From: Aurantiochytrium sp. KH105
Lineage: Eukaryota > Sar > Bigyra > Thraustochytrida > Thraustochytriidae
Length of the DNA: 64,000 nt
Direction: 5' to 3'
Assembly (NCBI GenBank): GCA_003116975.1
Contig: BGKB01000035.1
Span: 372,001-436,000 of the forward strand
Shown here: positions 8,528-19,740 of the stretch, piece after piece
Position numbering within the stretch: the stretch's first letter is position 1
Layout of the letters: every line of letters begins with the position of its first letter
The notes under the pieces: generated by a model
What the model was told of the DNA's origin: nothing
The model's input: the letters and a program-made list of their open reading frames with translations, nothing else
Database searches by the model: none
Position numbers and translations under genes: made by a program

Positions 8528-10259
8528 ATGATGCATAAATGTGCTCGCCAGGTCGACCTTGCGGCGCAATCAGCAAAATTAAGATGGACCTCATCCCCGC
8601 GCAAGAGAGAAGAAGCACGAGATGCAGATGTCATTGACATAGTCAACGACAGCCTCTCCGACTCGATAATGCAAAGTACGGCCTTTCCCGACCAGACATG
8701 CTGCCTATCGAGCAGACGGAAACCTCAGCTTGAGGCTTCCGCGTCCGTTCCGCGCTCTCCTTTTTCTTTTTTGCCCATCTGTCCTGCTTGCAAGGAGAAG
8801 GAACAGCAAACTGCAAACTTGGCCACGGAACCGAGCATGATGGAGTCTTCTTCGACGACCACGACCGAGCAGAAGCAAGTGGACTGCAGCAATGGCGCGC
8901 AGTCTCTGCGCTGCGTTGGCCTTGCCGCGCTTGAAACCTGCGAGGCCGCCCTCGGAGCTCTGATCAGATTCAAGACTGAGCAAGACCCGTTGCCTGACTT
9001 TGTAGATTGCGAAAATGACGGAACCGCGCTTCACGTGGCAATCTTCAACAAGCATTCCGAAGAGCTCTTCCGCGGCTGCGTCTACAAGTGCCTGGCTATG
9101 TTCGGAGGCCTCGAGACCATCAAGAAGAACGGCATGTTCTTCTCGAGTGCATGGGAGTCCAAGTACAGGTCGGAAGCCCACTTGTACATGGTCGAGACGG
9201 AACGGCATTTTCTGCACAATTTGCTCAATGAGCCCATCGAGACGGCCAAGGCTATCGCTATTGCCCATCGCGATCGCTTCATGGGCACAACCACAGCTCC
9301 CCAAAACCCGAACCCTGGGGATCTCCATGAACGGGTGTACAAGGTTTTCTGGGAGTGGATGATGGGCAACAAGGAATGTCGCGCGGGACTCTCCACATTT
9401 ATTTCCAAGGAACGAAGCGCATTTACCAAGATGATTGGTGCCCAGGCCCAAGATCTTGAATGCATGTTGCGAGGAACAACGCAAAAGCAGAATACGAGCA
9501 TTCTCTCATTTGCGGGCGTCCCGGCAGCGCTCATGCCAGACGCCAAGGATCTCTGGATGCCGCACGCGCTCCATGAGCTCTTGCCTACAATCATGACGCA
9601 GGCGCACGGCTGCAATCTCTTCAGCGTTGACCCGGAACGCAAGGCTACAGGCGTTTCAGGACCATGCGTATTCAACTGGACGCTCGATGCAAAGTGTAAG
9701 TTTGATAATCGGAAAAGCGGGCGAGAGAATCGTCTCTTCTTGCGGAGGACCTGACTAACATTTCTTTTCTGTTGACGACGTATGCATGATAGCACCGCAA
9801 AATGAGGCCACGATTGCCCTTGTCATGGCCTGGACCGCGAGTCACATTCTTTCACAGAGCTCGACGGCATTCAAGGCCTTTGCCAAGGCCGAAAAGGTCA
9901 CTTTTGCGGCCTTTTTTAGGCTCATCACGCCCGCACAGCTCGCTTGGGTCTGGACCCTTCTCATTCGACGCGGCCATGGCAAAACCAGTGGCTCCCGCAA
10001 ACATTGCGCTGCCGCGACGCACGCAACTTCGCTCTTTGAGCGTTGCTTTGCATATATTCTCGAGTGGAACAGACAGCTCAAAGGTGACACGCGCACATTC
10101 TCCATTCGTGCTGCCTTTGGCACCTTGCATGCCACGGGCGACAAGAAGCGCAAGCGCGAAGAGGCGCGAGTGGCGCGTCACAAACGACCCCGCAAGGTGG
10201 CCACCATTGAGGAAGAGGCCAAAACTTTCGTTCTCTCCGCTTCGCAAGATCCTTTTTAA
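8528..10259 (+). CDS. Unknown protein, one intron
   Basis: Two exons: 8528-9695 and 9793-10259. The 97-base intron begins GTAAGT, ends TAG and has a TGACTAAC branch-point-like sequence; splicing preserves frame. The product is 544 residues. I chose ATG 8528 because the frame further upstream opens only with TTG. The N-terminal 100 residues are Ser/Thr-rich. The middle (about 130-400) is a compact, mixed-charge, probably helical region with several Cys and Trp. The C-terminus contains a bipartite basic stretch (KKRKREEARVARHKRPRK) that looks like a nuclear-localisation signal. I recognise no domain, so function is unknown. A CT-rich leader precedes it. Its 3' end converges with NPRL3, 205 bases away. 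Confidence 0.7.
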
Positions 10260-10464
10260 TGAACTGCAAGCATCGGCCAAGAACAGCACGTTGTGAATGC
10301 CGTCTTTGTGCCAGCACGGGGTGCAATACAAAGTGGAATACGCACCACCACCTTTTCTCGCCAACAAGTTTCTTGTCCCTTCTAACAAATGAAAACGAAT
10401 TGATTCAATCTCAGACAGATGTACTGTACTGTACAGCAGCCAACATAGGTAAAAATGCTTTACG

Positions 10465-11021
10465 TCATGGTGAGGGCGCCCAAAAGGAAAAAACATATTT
10501 CGCATAAGCATCAAGGACCATTTGAAAACGTTCCTTATTGAGACACTCACGCCATAGAATCTCGCGTGTGTGATGCCGGCCGTGAAAGTATGGGTGGAGT
10601 CGGCGAAAGAGACGATAGACCTCCGAATCCGTAGCCACTAAATCAAGAAAGAGCTTCTCCTTGGCCTCACGAGCCTCGTCAAAGTCCTTGCGCCGATTAT
10701 ACTGTTCTCGAAGGTGCTGAGTGTGCAGAGAGACGCTTTGAAGCGCGAGATCGTTTGTCTCGAGAATTTGCGCATCATCTACGGGAGCGCGCCGGCCTCG
10801 AGGGGCGATAGATTGCCTACGCCGTTGAGACGACACATTTTGGGTCAGTTCACGTGACTGCGCCGGCAAGGACTGTAGTTGGGCTTGCTGCTGTGTCTCC
10901 TCGTGATGCTGTTGCGGATCTTGAGCCGAAGTACCCAGATGCTGAGGCAGAGACTTGGTCGTCATCGAGGACGCGGCAGCCGATGAAACGGCCAGTGATC
11001 CTTGGCTGACAGAAGCATCCT

Positions 11022-11064
<43 letters not shown>

Positions 11065-13467
11065 TTGTTGCTGTTGTAAATATTGCTGTAGCTGCTGCGG
11101 TATTTCAAGAACGCTATCTGTTGTGCGAAGCTGGCGTGGATTTCGACCAGCATCACGAGATTGCAGACGAGCGAACGATTGCTCGGTATGAATGCTCTGC
11201 AGACTCTGCGTCGTACGAATCATGTGCGCAGCAAGACGCTGAGCAATATCAGTCTCCTCGCAAGCGGCGAGCTGCGCCTTTGCCGCCACGGCGACCGCCT
11301 GTTCTGCGGCAGAGACGCCCACGTTACCGAGAGGCTGCGTGTCGCCCGCGCGGACTTTTCTTGGCCCTGTGCTCTCGACACGGGGCGGGACGAGATAGTG
11401 GAATCGGTGCAACTCGACAATAAAGCCGCGCTCAAGCAGCCAGATGAGCATTGTCAGCAGCTCCTCTGAGCTCACACCCATGGAAATTTGCGCAGCTTCT
11501 TGGACCTGGCGCACTGTTGCTGGACCACTGTCGTCATCACCCGCGGAAAAGAGCGCGAGCACGCGCACAAGAGACGCAACGCGACGCTGTGACCGACTTG
11601 CCGAGCCATTCTTGGATTTTTCGGCGCCAGGCGAAGTATTTGATGGTTCGTTGCTGGGTTCGTTACTGGGAGCGACAGCTTTTGCAAATCGACGTTGAAA
11701 CTCATAGTGCAAAACGGAGGACGAGTCCAGATCCGCACCTGGCGCCGCGCGATAGACGTTGCCAGGTTCAATCGACTGTACGACACGGGCCCGTCGCCAA
11801 TAGACTAGATGAGCCGCGAGCCGGTAAACCTCTTCAATGGGTATGCCGAGGTCAAGCGCAGTTTCTTCAAACGATTTGAGCGGACCATGTCGTCTTGCGT
11901 ACCGCCATATCCGTTGCAACTGAACAGCAGCATCGCAGCGCGCGAGAGCGGCCGCCTCAGCCTCTTCGTCAACACAAAGCAAGAGCGCGTGATAAGGGCG
12001 CAAAGCCTCTGTGGGATGCATGAGCGGGTGCTGCAGCGTCACGGAAAGGCCCACGTGATTGTTGAGCCGCAGCTGGAACATGCCATGCTCGGACAGGCCA
12101 ATGAAAATTTGTCGCAATTCCTTGGCCAAGAGGCTGCTCTCCAGCATGGCGTCGATCGATGTGTAGGCGAGGTCAACCATTTTGCGGCGGCGCATTTTGA
12201 TCTGCTCTGCTTCGTGCATCTTGTTGCCAGCGTGAGCGGAAGCCTTGTGATCCATGGCGGCTTCGCTGATGTCCATGAGTCCCTGTGCTCGAAGGATCTC
12301 GGCTTGCATTACGGCTGAAAGTCCGCCTTCTGCACCTTCCATCTTTTGAAGTTCCTGTTTGATAGACAGCTTGGCCGAGGCCACCATTTTCTGCACCTCT
12401 GTACTAATATAGTTGCACTGCTGTTCCTCATAGAGCATGGCATGAGCAACCTTGATGGCTGCGCGCCTGTACATGTCAACAGATTGAGTGTTTCCCGGAT
12501 ACGTGACGCCATAAGTGCGGGCGCCAGGCCGGACGGCAAGTTTAAAGCGCGACTGCTCCAGGATCTTTTCGGACTCTGCGTCAAGGACAAAAATGAGCGA
12601 GAACATGCTCAGCTCGTTCAAGTCGTCAGCGCTGGTCTCTGACTCTTTGCTGTTGGTTTCGTTTTCGCCCTCTTTGCTGGCAGCCGCATGTTTGTCCTTT
12701 TCGACGTTGCTAGCGCCCGTGTTGGCATTCGAGTGGCCGCTTGAATTTGCGCCTGCATTAGCGCTTGTTGAATTTCCTATGGTGCTGCTCTCCGCAACAG
12801 GCCCGCCGGTAGTGACACCAGTACCAGCAGCAGCAACACCAGCAGAAGTAACAGCAGTAGAAGTAGAAGTAGAAGACGAGTCGATTTTCCCTGTGTTGCT
12901 TGCGCCCGGCGCAGCAGATCCTGCAGAGGCAGAAGGACCGCTCATCGACCCATCGGGCCCACCAACAGAAAAGGAGATATTGCCTGCCTGATTACGATAC
13001 ACCTGTACAGGAAAGCTGAGAAAGCGGAGGCTGTCGATGACGAGTTCGAGCATACGCCCGCACTGCGCTTGAGTGGGGCGTAGAAGCTTGGCAAAGAGTT
13101 CGGCCTCGAGGCGCCAGAAATCCTTGGTCATGTTCGTCTTGCGCTTGGATTCACGACGTGTCGTGGCCAGCACGTCATTTTCTACCTCGGCGCCACGGCC
13201 TGACGCGTCTGGCTGTTGTCTACCTTGCCCGTTGCCGACGCCGACCCGCGCCCCGCGCGGCCACGAGGAGAGCGACCCGCGCCGGGGTCGCGCCAGGTCC
13301 GCGTGTTTGAGACCCTCTCCACCTGATCCGCGCCGTGAGCGGACCGCGTCGCTTCTTCCGTTGGCGCCTGCACTGGCGCTGCCTTCGAGCCGTCGCGGTC
13401 CAGGATACCGAAAGGCGAGCTTCTGGCCTTTGGTCACGTCCTCGACCACGAGCGCGATACCCAGCAT
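10465..13467 (-). CDS. NPRL3: NPRL3, GATOR1 complex subunit
   Basis: The family represses TORC1 in response to amino-acid limitation as part of GATOR1 (with NPRL2 and DEPDC5), acting on Rag GTPases at the lysosome or vacuole. The 1000-residue ORF starts at ATG 13467 with a characteristic LGIALVVEDVTKGQKLAFRYP segment. It continues with a longin-like half (FWRLEAELFAKLLRP; then MFSLIFVLDAE). It ends with the C-terminal winged-helix signature LFRRLHPYFHGRHHTREIL. It is much longer than the usual 550-600 residues because of two low-complexity insertions: a Ser/Thr/Gly/Ala stretch inside the longin-like part (about 170-285) and a Gln run of about 18 residues encoded by CAA/CAG near 11022-11076. 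Single exon. The family call is based on both conserved ends. Confidence 0.85.
11022..11076. repeat. CTG/TTG tract encoding polyglutamine in NPRL3
   Basis: Mixed CAA and CAG codons on the minus strand encode the glutamine run. The mixture suggests the protein tract may be selected rather than being only a slippage product. Confidence 0.9.
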
Positions 13468-13822
13468 TCTCCCAGGCTCGCGTTTGCTGGCAGGATCTGA
13501 TTGATTATGAATCTCATTGGGATACTACTGTCCTACGTAGCCTGGCCTACCAAGTTTTTGCTTTTGGACGCGTGGTCACGGAATCTTATACATTTGCGTC
13601 TGCGGCCCTGTGCATCGTCCGAGCAAGTCGCTCAGCACGAGCGTGAGACGAATGATCTATTTCTCATTCACGATTATAAATAGCCAATCAAAAGATTGCA
13701 CAATCAATCTGCAGCTGATTGCAAACAAAAAATCTTTTTTACATGATGTTTTGACAGAAGTTGGCATTGCCAGGAAAAGGAAAAGGCCAGAGTCTGCCTT
13801 GCTTTGAGCATGCCTCCTTTTT
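13468..13822. other. Intergenic spacer between NPRL3 and MORN genes
   Basis: This 355-base spacer lies upstream of NPRL3 and downstream of the MORN gene. It is more AT-rich than the flanking genes and includes an A/T-rich stretch around 13700-13745. I see no gene or repeat. Confidence 0.5.
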
Positions 13823-14584
13823 CTAAAAGTAGTTGCGAGGGTTAAAAACCTCAACTTTTTGCGATGGGGGGCGGTTGAGGGGTCTCGAATCTAGTGCCGG
13901 ATCATGCACGCCGTACGCCACCGAAGTCCCACTGGCCACGGGCGCGGTGGCCATTTCCTCGTGCTCTTCAGCGTTAATAAGGCGCTGTTCAAGCGCCGCT
14001 TGGTCGTTGAAGACCCGCGCCTCGGCAGCAGCTGCCGTGACAGGCGTGGCGACCGCATCGACAGTTGTCTCGTTCGTCTCTGCGGCGACTGCAACAACGT
14101 ACGGCATCACTGCCAAATCAGGACTCGGCATGTTGGGCAGTACAACAAGGCCCGTGTCGAGATGCACTGTTGCAAGACCAGAATAGCCCTGCTGCTGATC
14201 CGTTGCGCAGTCTGTGATGGTCACGTTGAGACGATACTTACCAACCACGCTGTATTGGCTGGTCAATGAGGAGTTGGAGCGACCAAGAAACTCCCATTGG
14301 CCAGCGACAATCTCTCCATTGCTCGTGCGCAGGGTTCCCTGGCCTGAAAAGTTATTGTCCTCAAACTCGCCTTCATAGACGTTGCCATTGCGGAACCGCA
14401 TTACACCAAAACCTTCTTGCTTGTTATGCCTCCAGTCGCCCGTATATGTCGTGCCATCGGTCCACGTGAGCGTGCCTCTGCCATGTCGTTTGTTGCGCTT
14501 CCATTGGCCTTCGTACACGTTTCCAGATGGATACGTGTGCCGACGTGTGCCACCCTCCGCGTCGGAGGAATGCCCGACGCCCAT
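13823..14584 (-). CDS. MORN-repeat protein
   Basis: Translation from ATG 14584 gives 253 residues; the frame further upstream begins only with TTG. Three consecutive MORN repeats are visible near residues 15-85: YPSGNVYEGQWKRNKRHGRG, then a TDGTTYTGDW unit and a NGNVYEGEFEDNNFSGQG unit. A weaker fourth follows at NGEIVAGQW. MORN repeats mediate membrane, phospholipid or protein contacts. The remaining 150 residues lack a recognisable domain and are rich in Ala/Thr/Val. The gene is in tandem with NPRL3 and divergent from the GDPD gene; nothing suggests a common pathway. Confidence 0.8.
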   Translation of the reverse strand: MGVGHSSDAEGGTRRHTYPSGNVYEGQWKRNKRHGRGTLTWTDGTTYTGDWRHNKQEGFGVMRFRNGNVYEGEFEDNNFSGQGTLRTSNGEIVAGQWEFLGRSNSSLTSQYSVVGKYRLNVTITDCATDQQQGYSGLATVHLDTGLVVLPNMPSPDLAVMPYVVAVAAETNETTVDAVATPVTAAAAEARVFNDQAALEQRLINAEEHEEMATAPVASGTSVAYGVHDPALDSRPLNRPPSQKVEVFNPRNYF

Positions 14585-15124
14585 TCTCTCGATGTCGTGC
14601 GCACGGGCGGAAAGCGACTCGCGCACGATCAAAGGTCACGCCAGCTGCCGCTGCAGATTCCGGTCTGCTTCGGCCACAGCCCTGCCAGCACCCGACCCCG
14701 TTGAACCCCGAGCAAGAGCCGGCCGTCCGCACCTAGGTCCGAGCTAGAACGGATGAACACGCCGTGTCAGACCTTGGGGGGGGGAACAGAAAAGCGAGAG
14801 AGAGAGAGAGAGAGAGCAGCCGCACAAGACCAATGAGTAGGCCTCTGGATCCTCAGCGAAGCCCGCGCGCGGCGCCTGGCTGTGCAAAGCTCGTGGTGGA
14901 CTCTCCTCTCCGACTGTTTCAATCCAGCTTGCTCGTTCGTCCGCACGCAGGACAGGGGTCCCTTAATTGACTTTTTAGGTGACCCTCTTTTGCCCACGAC
15001 GAGTCGGTCGGTCGGTCTTTCAAGGTCCTTCAACTTGAAGTTGGCCGCCACTATCCGGAATGCTCGGGAAGCCCGGGCGCATTTGCGCGTATACCGTGAC
15101 AGCAGACCTGGCTGCAGCTGGCGT

Positions 15125-15169
<45 letters not shown>

Positions 15170-15386
15170 GTGCTCTGTCATGGTGTTCCGCTAGCGGGTT
15201 TGCCTGTGAATGGGACCCGGCGGGCCAAGAACGAGCAGGGCGCTGTTTCCACGCCGCAACTTTTATCATCGCAACCTCGAGCTCGCAACCTTTGCGGTCA
15301 GGCAGGTCAAGTTGGAGCGATTCATTCCGGAATCGCCCGGGCGGGGACGACGGCGACGGAGACGCGGCCCGGCGGCGGCTGCGGCG
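14585..15386. other. Divergent intergenic region (MORN / GDPD)
   Basis: This 802-base spacer holds a G-run plus (GA)n tract (about 14777-14816), a GGTC tract (15003-15017) and a pure CTG tract (15127-15168). The frame open from 15210 leads into the GDPD gene but is Arg-rich repeat-like sequence before ATG 15387. Confidence 0.55.
15127..15168. repeat. (CTG)14 trinucleotide microsatellite
   Basis: Fourteen uninterrupted CTG units lie about 220-260 bases upstream of the GDPD start codon, probably in promoter or 5' leader sequence. It is the longest pure CTG tract in the window. Confidence 0.95.
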
Positions 15387-16433
15387 ATGGCCGCGCTGCT
15401 GGTGACGGTGCCAGCGGCCGCGCTGCTGGTCTACGTCTGCTTGCTCGTGGCGGCTCGCATCGTCGCTGCGAAGAGGTCAAGAGCGGCCGCGGGCTCGCGT
15501 GCGCACGTGGACGCCGCCGAGGAACAGAGCGCACGAAGGAGAGCCTTTCGGCTCGGCAAGGTCTGCGGGCACCGCGGGGAGCGGGAGTCGGCGCCAGAAA
15601 ACACGATTGCGGCTTTCCGGAATGCAGCACGACTTCTCGACGGAATCGAACTCGATGTCTGGCTCACCAAGGACGAGCGCGTCGTTGTCTTGCACGATGG
15701 CTCGCTCGACCGCATGTGTGGCGTGCAAGGCCACGTTCACGATTTCAACTACGCCGACCTTCCTCGTGTACTGCGCAGGCCCTCGGAAGGCTTTCCGCAG
15801 GGCCAAATTCACGCTGGCGCCTTAGAGCACGAGCAGTCGGAGCCCATTCCACTTCTCGAGGAGGTTCTTGACCTGATTTCCGCACCTTCGTGTACCACCA
15901 AGATCATGATCGAGTTCAAGGGCTATTCTCCTGCGCTGGGCAAGCGCGTGCGCGCGCTTCTTGAGGATCGTGGCCTCATTGTCGCTGATCGCGTGACCTG
16001 GTTCTCGCTGACAAAACGCACGAACCAGCTCATCAAAGAGGTCGACCCGCGTATCCCTCGTGCTCCTAGCGTGGCTGACATTGTCATTTGCGTCTTTGCT
16101 TTTCACGTTGGTCTTCTCCCGCTTGTACCCATAGATTTTGACATTCTTGCGTTACCGTGTGGGTCGCCGGAGGGTCTACTCGATTTTTGTCATCGCATCC
16201 CCATCATCCGCTCATTGCCGGAGCGTTTTCAGCTGGCAGCCGTCACCTTTTTCCACAATCTCAAGATGAGCTCAGCCTTCTTCGATGCGTTCCGCGCCCA
16301 GGGTTTTCAACTTTGGCTCCTCGGTGTCAATGACGAAGCTTCCTTTAATTTGGCGCGTCGTGTCGGTGCTGACACAGTCTTCACGGACCGACCGCAATGG
16401 TACACCAAAATGGCCGGCCTTTCGCCTGCATGA
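15387..16433 (+). CDS. Glycerophosphodiester phosphodiesterase family protein
   Basis: The GDPD family hydrolyses glycerophosphodiesters to glycerol-3-phosphate and an alcohol, or lysophospholipids in the mammalian GDPD1/4-type branch. From ATG 15387 the protein has 348 residues. An N-terminal membrane helix (about 5-25) is followed by the TIM-barrel motifs: HRG (62-64), EN (71-72), ELD (88-90) and HD (103-104). A C-terminal GADTVFTDRP segment is typical of the family. The catalytic His pair and metal-binding Glu/Asp appear intact. The single N-terminal anchor resembles the membrane-bound GDPD1/4-type group, so a lysophospholipase-D-like role is possible but not demonstrable here. The frame opens further upstream at ATG 15210, but that extension is Arg-rich and atypical. 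Confidence 0.88.
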   Translation: MAALLVTVPAAALLVYVCLLVAARIVAAKRSRAAAGSRAHVDAAEEQSARRRAFRLGKVCGHRGERESAPENTIAAFRNAARLLDGIELDVWLTKDERVVVLHDGSLDRMCGVQGHVHDFNYADLPRVLRRPSEGFPQGQIHAGALEHEQSEPIPLLEEVLDLISAPSCTTKIMIEFKGYSPALGKRVRALLEDRGLIVADRVTWFSLTKRTNQLIKEVDPRIPRAPSVADIVICVFAFHVGLLPLVPIDFDILALPCGSPEGLLDFCHRIPIIRSLPERFQLAAVTFFHNLKMSSAFFDAFRAQGFQLWLLGVNDEASFNLARRVGADTVFTDRPQWYTKMAGLSPA

Positions 16434-16812
16434 CTGAGTCTGTCTGCTAACTTATTCGTACATTTCTCCTGTCTCATGTGTACAGCAATCAACATCCATG
16501 CCTGAAACCCGGCTTGCTTTGATGAGACTGGACTTTCTCCGCATCGATCACATACGGTGTGAGTCCTTGTCTTCCTTTTGAAAGAATATCAATCACAGGA
16601 CATAACGAGGCTCATGTACTCCATCTTTTGCGTTCACCCCCCCGGCATTCACTCCCTTGACCCCGCGGTCTGGCCAGAGCCAACCTCACCCCCATCGACG
16701 CGGCGCCGTCTCCTCCCCCTCAGGCTCTCTCTCCTCCTTTTATTACCAGGCTCCCTCCCTCTGTCCGCATCTTGGGAGGACCCGCAGCCACTCGCCACCG
16801 CCTCACGTCGCT

Positions 16813-16816
<4 letters not shown>

Positions 16817-16840
<24 letters not shown>
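16817..16840. repeat. (CTG)8 tract
   Basis: Eight pure CTG units lie about 410 bases upstream of the TLC-domain gene. Confidence 0.9.
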
Positions 16841-16843
<3 letters not shown>

Positions 16844-17059
16844 CTGCATCCCGCGCCGCGGCTGCTTGCTTGGCCCGCCGCGAGAGGCGCGCAAGGGTCG
16901 CAAGACGCACGTCGCGTGGAGTAACGCCGGGTGGATCCCGAGAGTCGTGGTCCCGAGAGCCGTGGCCATCTTGATGTCATCACGCCGCGCTGCTTTGCAA
17001 ACGGCGACAGCAGTGACGAGCTCGACCTGACCTCGCCGACGTCGCACTGCAACGAAAGC

Positions 17060-17085
17060 AGGCAAAGGCAAGGCAAGGCAAGGCA
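17060..17085. repeat. (AAGGC)n pentanucleotide tract
   Basis: Four to five AAGGC units lie about 170 bases upstream of the TLC-domain start codon. Confidence 0.8.
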
Positions 17086-17250
17086 CTTGCCTCTAAACTG
17101 CAAACAACGCGTCTTGGTTACGGACAAGGCAGTCTCCGCGACACGAACTCCTTCTCTGGCGAGCGGGCACCACCGTCGGGGCGTCGCTCGCGAGGGCGGG
17201 CTCGACCTGCCGTCAGAACTCGACGGAGGGGTGCCTGATCTGACGGGGAG

Positions 17251-18081
17251 ATGGTGTTCATCTCGACAGACGGCATGGACGCCGCTGAGGCGCTGCGCAG
17301 CAGCCCTCCGGCGACGTGGTGGATCGCCTTTGTGACGGGGCTCTGCACGGTCGTCGGCGTCACATGCAAGATGATTGACACGGACCAAGGCGAGACGCGG
17401 CTGAGAGCCTCGAATGCCTTTGCAGCAGGGTACTCGATGCTCATGTTCCTGCTCTCCTTCCAATGGCTCGTGCTAGACCTCGGCGGAGGCACGCTTCCCG
17501 GAGTGCGCGCTGCGCTCGTGAGCAGACCTTGGGTTGACCTCGTCGATGGCGCCTCCCAAGGCCAACAGATCTGCGTTTACATGCTCGCCTACATGGCACA
17601 GGACATGGTTGTGCGTTGTCTCTTTTGGGAACTCGACCTGCGATACATCTTGCACCACCTCGCCTGCCTCGGAGGTCTTGGCCTCGTTCTTTTCGCTGGG
17701 TTGCACCCCGTGTATTGCGTGGCGCTCTCTGTGTCAGAATTTAGCACGCCCATCGTCTGCCTTTTTGAGATCGCCCAGGCTGAGCTCGGTTCGATGAAAA
17801 AGTACATCATGCCCTGTGGCATCTTGCTCAACCTCTGTTTCCCTGTTCGCGTCGCCTGGTTTACCTGGGTATTCTACCTCGTTGTTTTTGAGTATCGCAA
17901 GCACTCTTTCTATCAACTGTCCATCGAGAACTGCGGTTTCTTGTGCACTGGGCTTTTGGTGCTCGTCAACTGGTCGTGGTATTTTGATCTCCTTGTAGGA
18001 TCCGTGCGGACGCTCCTTGAAGACAGCTCACCAGCCGAGGTGGATACCGCTCCGGACCCGAGCTTGAAAAAGGCCCAGTAG
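17251..18081 (+). CDS. TLC-domain multi-pass membrane protein
   Basis: The product has 276 residues and starts at ATG 17251; an in-frame ATG at 17275 is an alternative. Hydropathy by eye gives six or seven membrane segments. The central motif, with an aspartate in YMAQDMVVR, then YILHHLACLGG and a SEFSTPI segment, matches the TRAM/LAG1/CLN8 (TLC) domain, in which the His pair and following Glu are conserved. The domain occurs in ceramide synthases and in TLCD/TMEM56-type lipid-handling proteins. The lack of a homeobox-like or long cytosolic region and the small size favour the TLCD-like group over a ceramide synthase. The substrate is unknown. Confidence 0.75.
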   Translation: MVFISTDGMDAAEALRSSPPATWWIAFVTGLCTVVGVTCKMIDTDQGETRLRASNAFAAGYSMLMFLLSFQWLVLDLGGGTLPGVRAALVSRPWVDLVDGASQGQQICVYMLAYMAQDMVVRCLFWELDLRYILHHLACLGGLGLVLFAGLHPVYCVALSVSEFSTPIVCLFEIAQAELGSMKKYIMPCGILLNLCFPVRVAWFTWVFYLVVFEYRKHSFYQLSIENCGFLCTGLLVLVNWSWYFDLLVGSVRTLLEDSSPAEVDTAPDPSLKKAQ

Positions 18082-18638
18082 CTCACACGAGTAAATGACT
18101 CGCCCAATTCCCTCCCTGTCTCTCATCGAGCCCAAGCCATTGCCGGCTTTCGGTAACATGAGTGGGCTGAAACTCAGTATCGTCGCTCGCTTCGTGGCAA
18201 GCATGAAGCAGCGCTCTTCCCAGGTCTTTTCAAATGTAGAAGGCCCAGATGCGCCCCTGCCCTCAGGCTATCTTGTTCCGGCTCATGTTGGTTGACTTTC
18301 TTTGATGAACACATTTCTTTGCCTCCTTTGCTTTGCTTTTAATTCCTTCTCATTCAGGTTTTTAATTCTTCGTTGCCCGCAAAGGCAAGCTGTCTCTATC
18401 TGACACATTTTGATTGAATTTCTTTCCTTCGATAATCTCTTTGCTTTGCTCTCACCGTCAGGCTGCTCTATTTGCTTGCTCTTGCTGAAGTTCTCCAGAG
18501 GTCTACCTACCATGGCTATCAGGAAAATAAAAATAAAAATAGCAGCGGTTCGCTCGATCGACTCGGCAGCGGAGCTCGATCACCCAAAAATCTTTCTCAT
18601 CACTTGACGTGCCGCGAATCGCGTGCGCGCTCGCAACC
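18082..18638. other. Intergenic region between TLC and TMEM50 genes
   Basis: This 557-base tandem spacer is T-rich on the plus strand in its middle third (18290-18480). It holds no convincing ORF or repeat. Confidence 0.5.
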
Positions 18639-19401
18639 ATGGGCTGCAGAGAAGGTAAGTGTCCCTCGCAAGACTCGCGCTGCAGAGACTTGAGCTCGCC
18701 GTCAGCGCGTGCCGGCGGTGCGCTCCGTTCGTTGGAAATGGCAAGTCCTTGCGGCGGCAGACCCGCCGGACTCCGTCCACGCACGACGCGTTCTGCTTGG
18801 TCTTAGCGGCTGCTCGTTATGTACGACAAAAAACCTCGTGTTCAATTTGCAGCACGAATGACTCGGGAGACTGCACACACAAGACTTCATCCACTGACCC
18901 CTTTTGGTTGCGCGCGCGTAAACAGAGCTCGATTACATGGACGACCGCAAACGTCTGCGCATCTTTGGCTGGGCCTCGGGGATTCTCTTTAGCCTCGGAT
19001 GGTGGGTCTTCATCGATGCTGTCGCACAAAACGGCTACGAAGACGACCCACTTAATGTCAAAGCGCAGCTCTATCTTCTTGGCGTGGGCACAACGCTGAG
19101 CTTTATCATGCTCACCTGTATGGACTGGAGCGCACTTGCTGCTGACGAGTACAGCCACCATGGAGGGCTCATGGTCCGCTATCAGACGCGCGCATTTCTC
19201 GGATTTGCCGTAGTGCTTGGCCTCTTTTGTATCATCACCTCTATCTATGTCTTGCACAATGTCTACGTCAACAAGCACGGCATTGGCGGCAAGATCCCGG
19301 ACTCAACTTACCCCGGTGTCGCCATTCTCTTCCAATGCCTCTTCATCTTTGGTGCAGCATTTGTACTTAAACTCGGAAGGACCAATGACGACTACCTTTA
19401 A
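18639..19401 (+). CDS. TMEM50 / UPF0220 membrane protein
   Basis: I propose two exons, 18639-18654 and 18926-19401. The donor is GTAAGT at 18655, the acceptor AACAG at 18921-18925, and a CACTGAC branch-like sequence sits about 35 bases before the acceptor. Joining gives MGCREELDYMDDRKRLRIFG in frame and a 163-residue protein. Four membrane helices are evident (GWASGILFSLGWWVFIDAV; then LGVGTTLSFIMLTCM; AFLGFAVVLGLFCIITSIYVL; VAILFQCLFIFGAAFVLKLG). The GWW...IDA and YPG...FQ...F.FGRT pattern is typical of TMEM50A/B, relatives of yeast Vps68, which act in endosomal/ER membranes. If unspliced, the protein would start at ATG 18937 and lose nine residues, so the family call does not depend on the intron. 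Confidence 0.75.
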
Positions 19402-19740
19402 TCGCTTGCTTTCAGACTGATTTGGTTGAAATGGCGAATCGATTGATTGACGAACGATTGCAATGAAAAACCAAGCAGAACAAGATTCGATTTATTCCTT
19501 TCCGCTTGAGCCCCATTCCCTGTCCTATAAAGTTTTCCTTTCCAACTCTTGTTTCTCTTTGTGGAGCAAGTGAGATAAGCAGTCTTCAAGTGACACTGTT
19601 ATTTCGAAAGTTCAACGTTTGCAAAAAAAGCAAGGTCGATCAATCTGGTGTTCACTATTCGCCAAATCTTTAAAAATCGTGTTCTTCTTTCGTTTTACGA
19701 TATTTGCAGGGCTTTCTTTTCACTCACGAGACGCGCTCAG
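19402..19740. other. Convergent 3' spacer
   Basis: This 339-base AT-richer region lies between the convergent ends of TMEM50 and the EML gene. No gene or repeat seen. Confidence 0.5.

Larger units (their letters stand above)
16434..17250. other. Intergenic region upstream of TLC gene
   Basis: This 817-base spacer carries a CTG tract (16817-16840) and an AAGGC pentanucleotide run (17060-17085). I see no gene with coding character. Confidence 0.55.
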
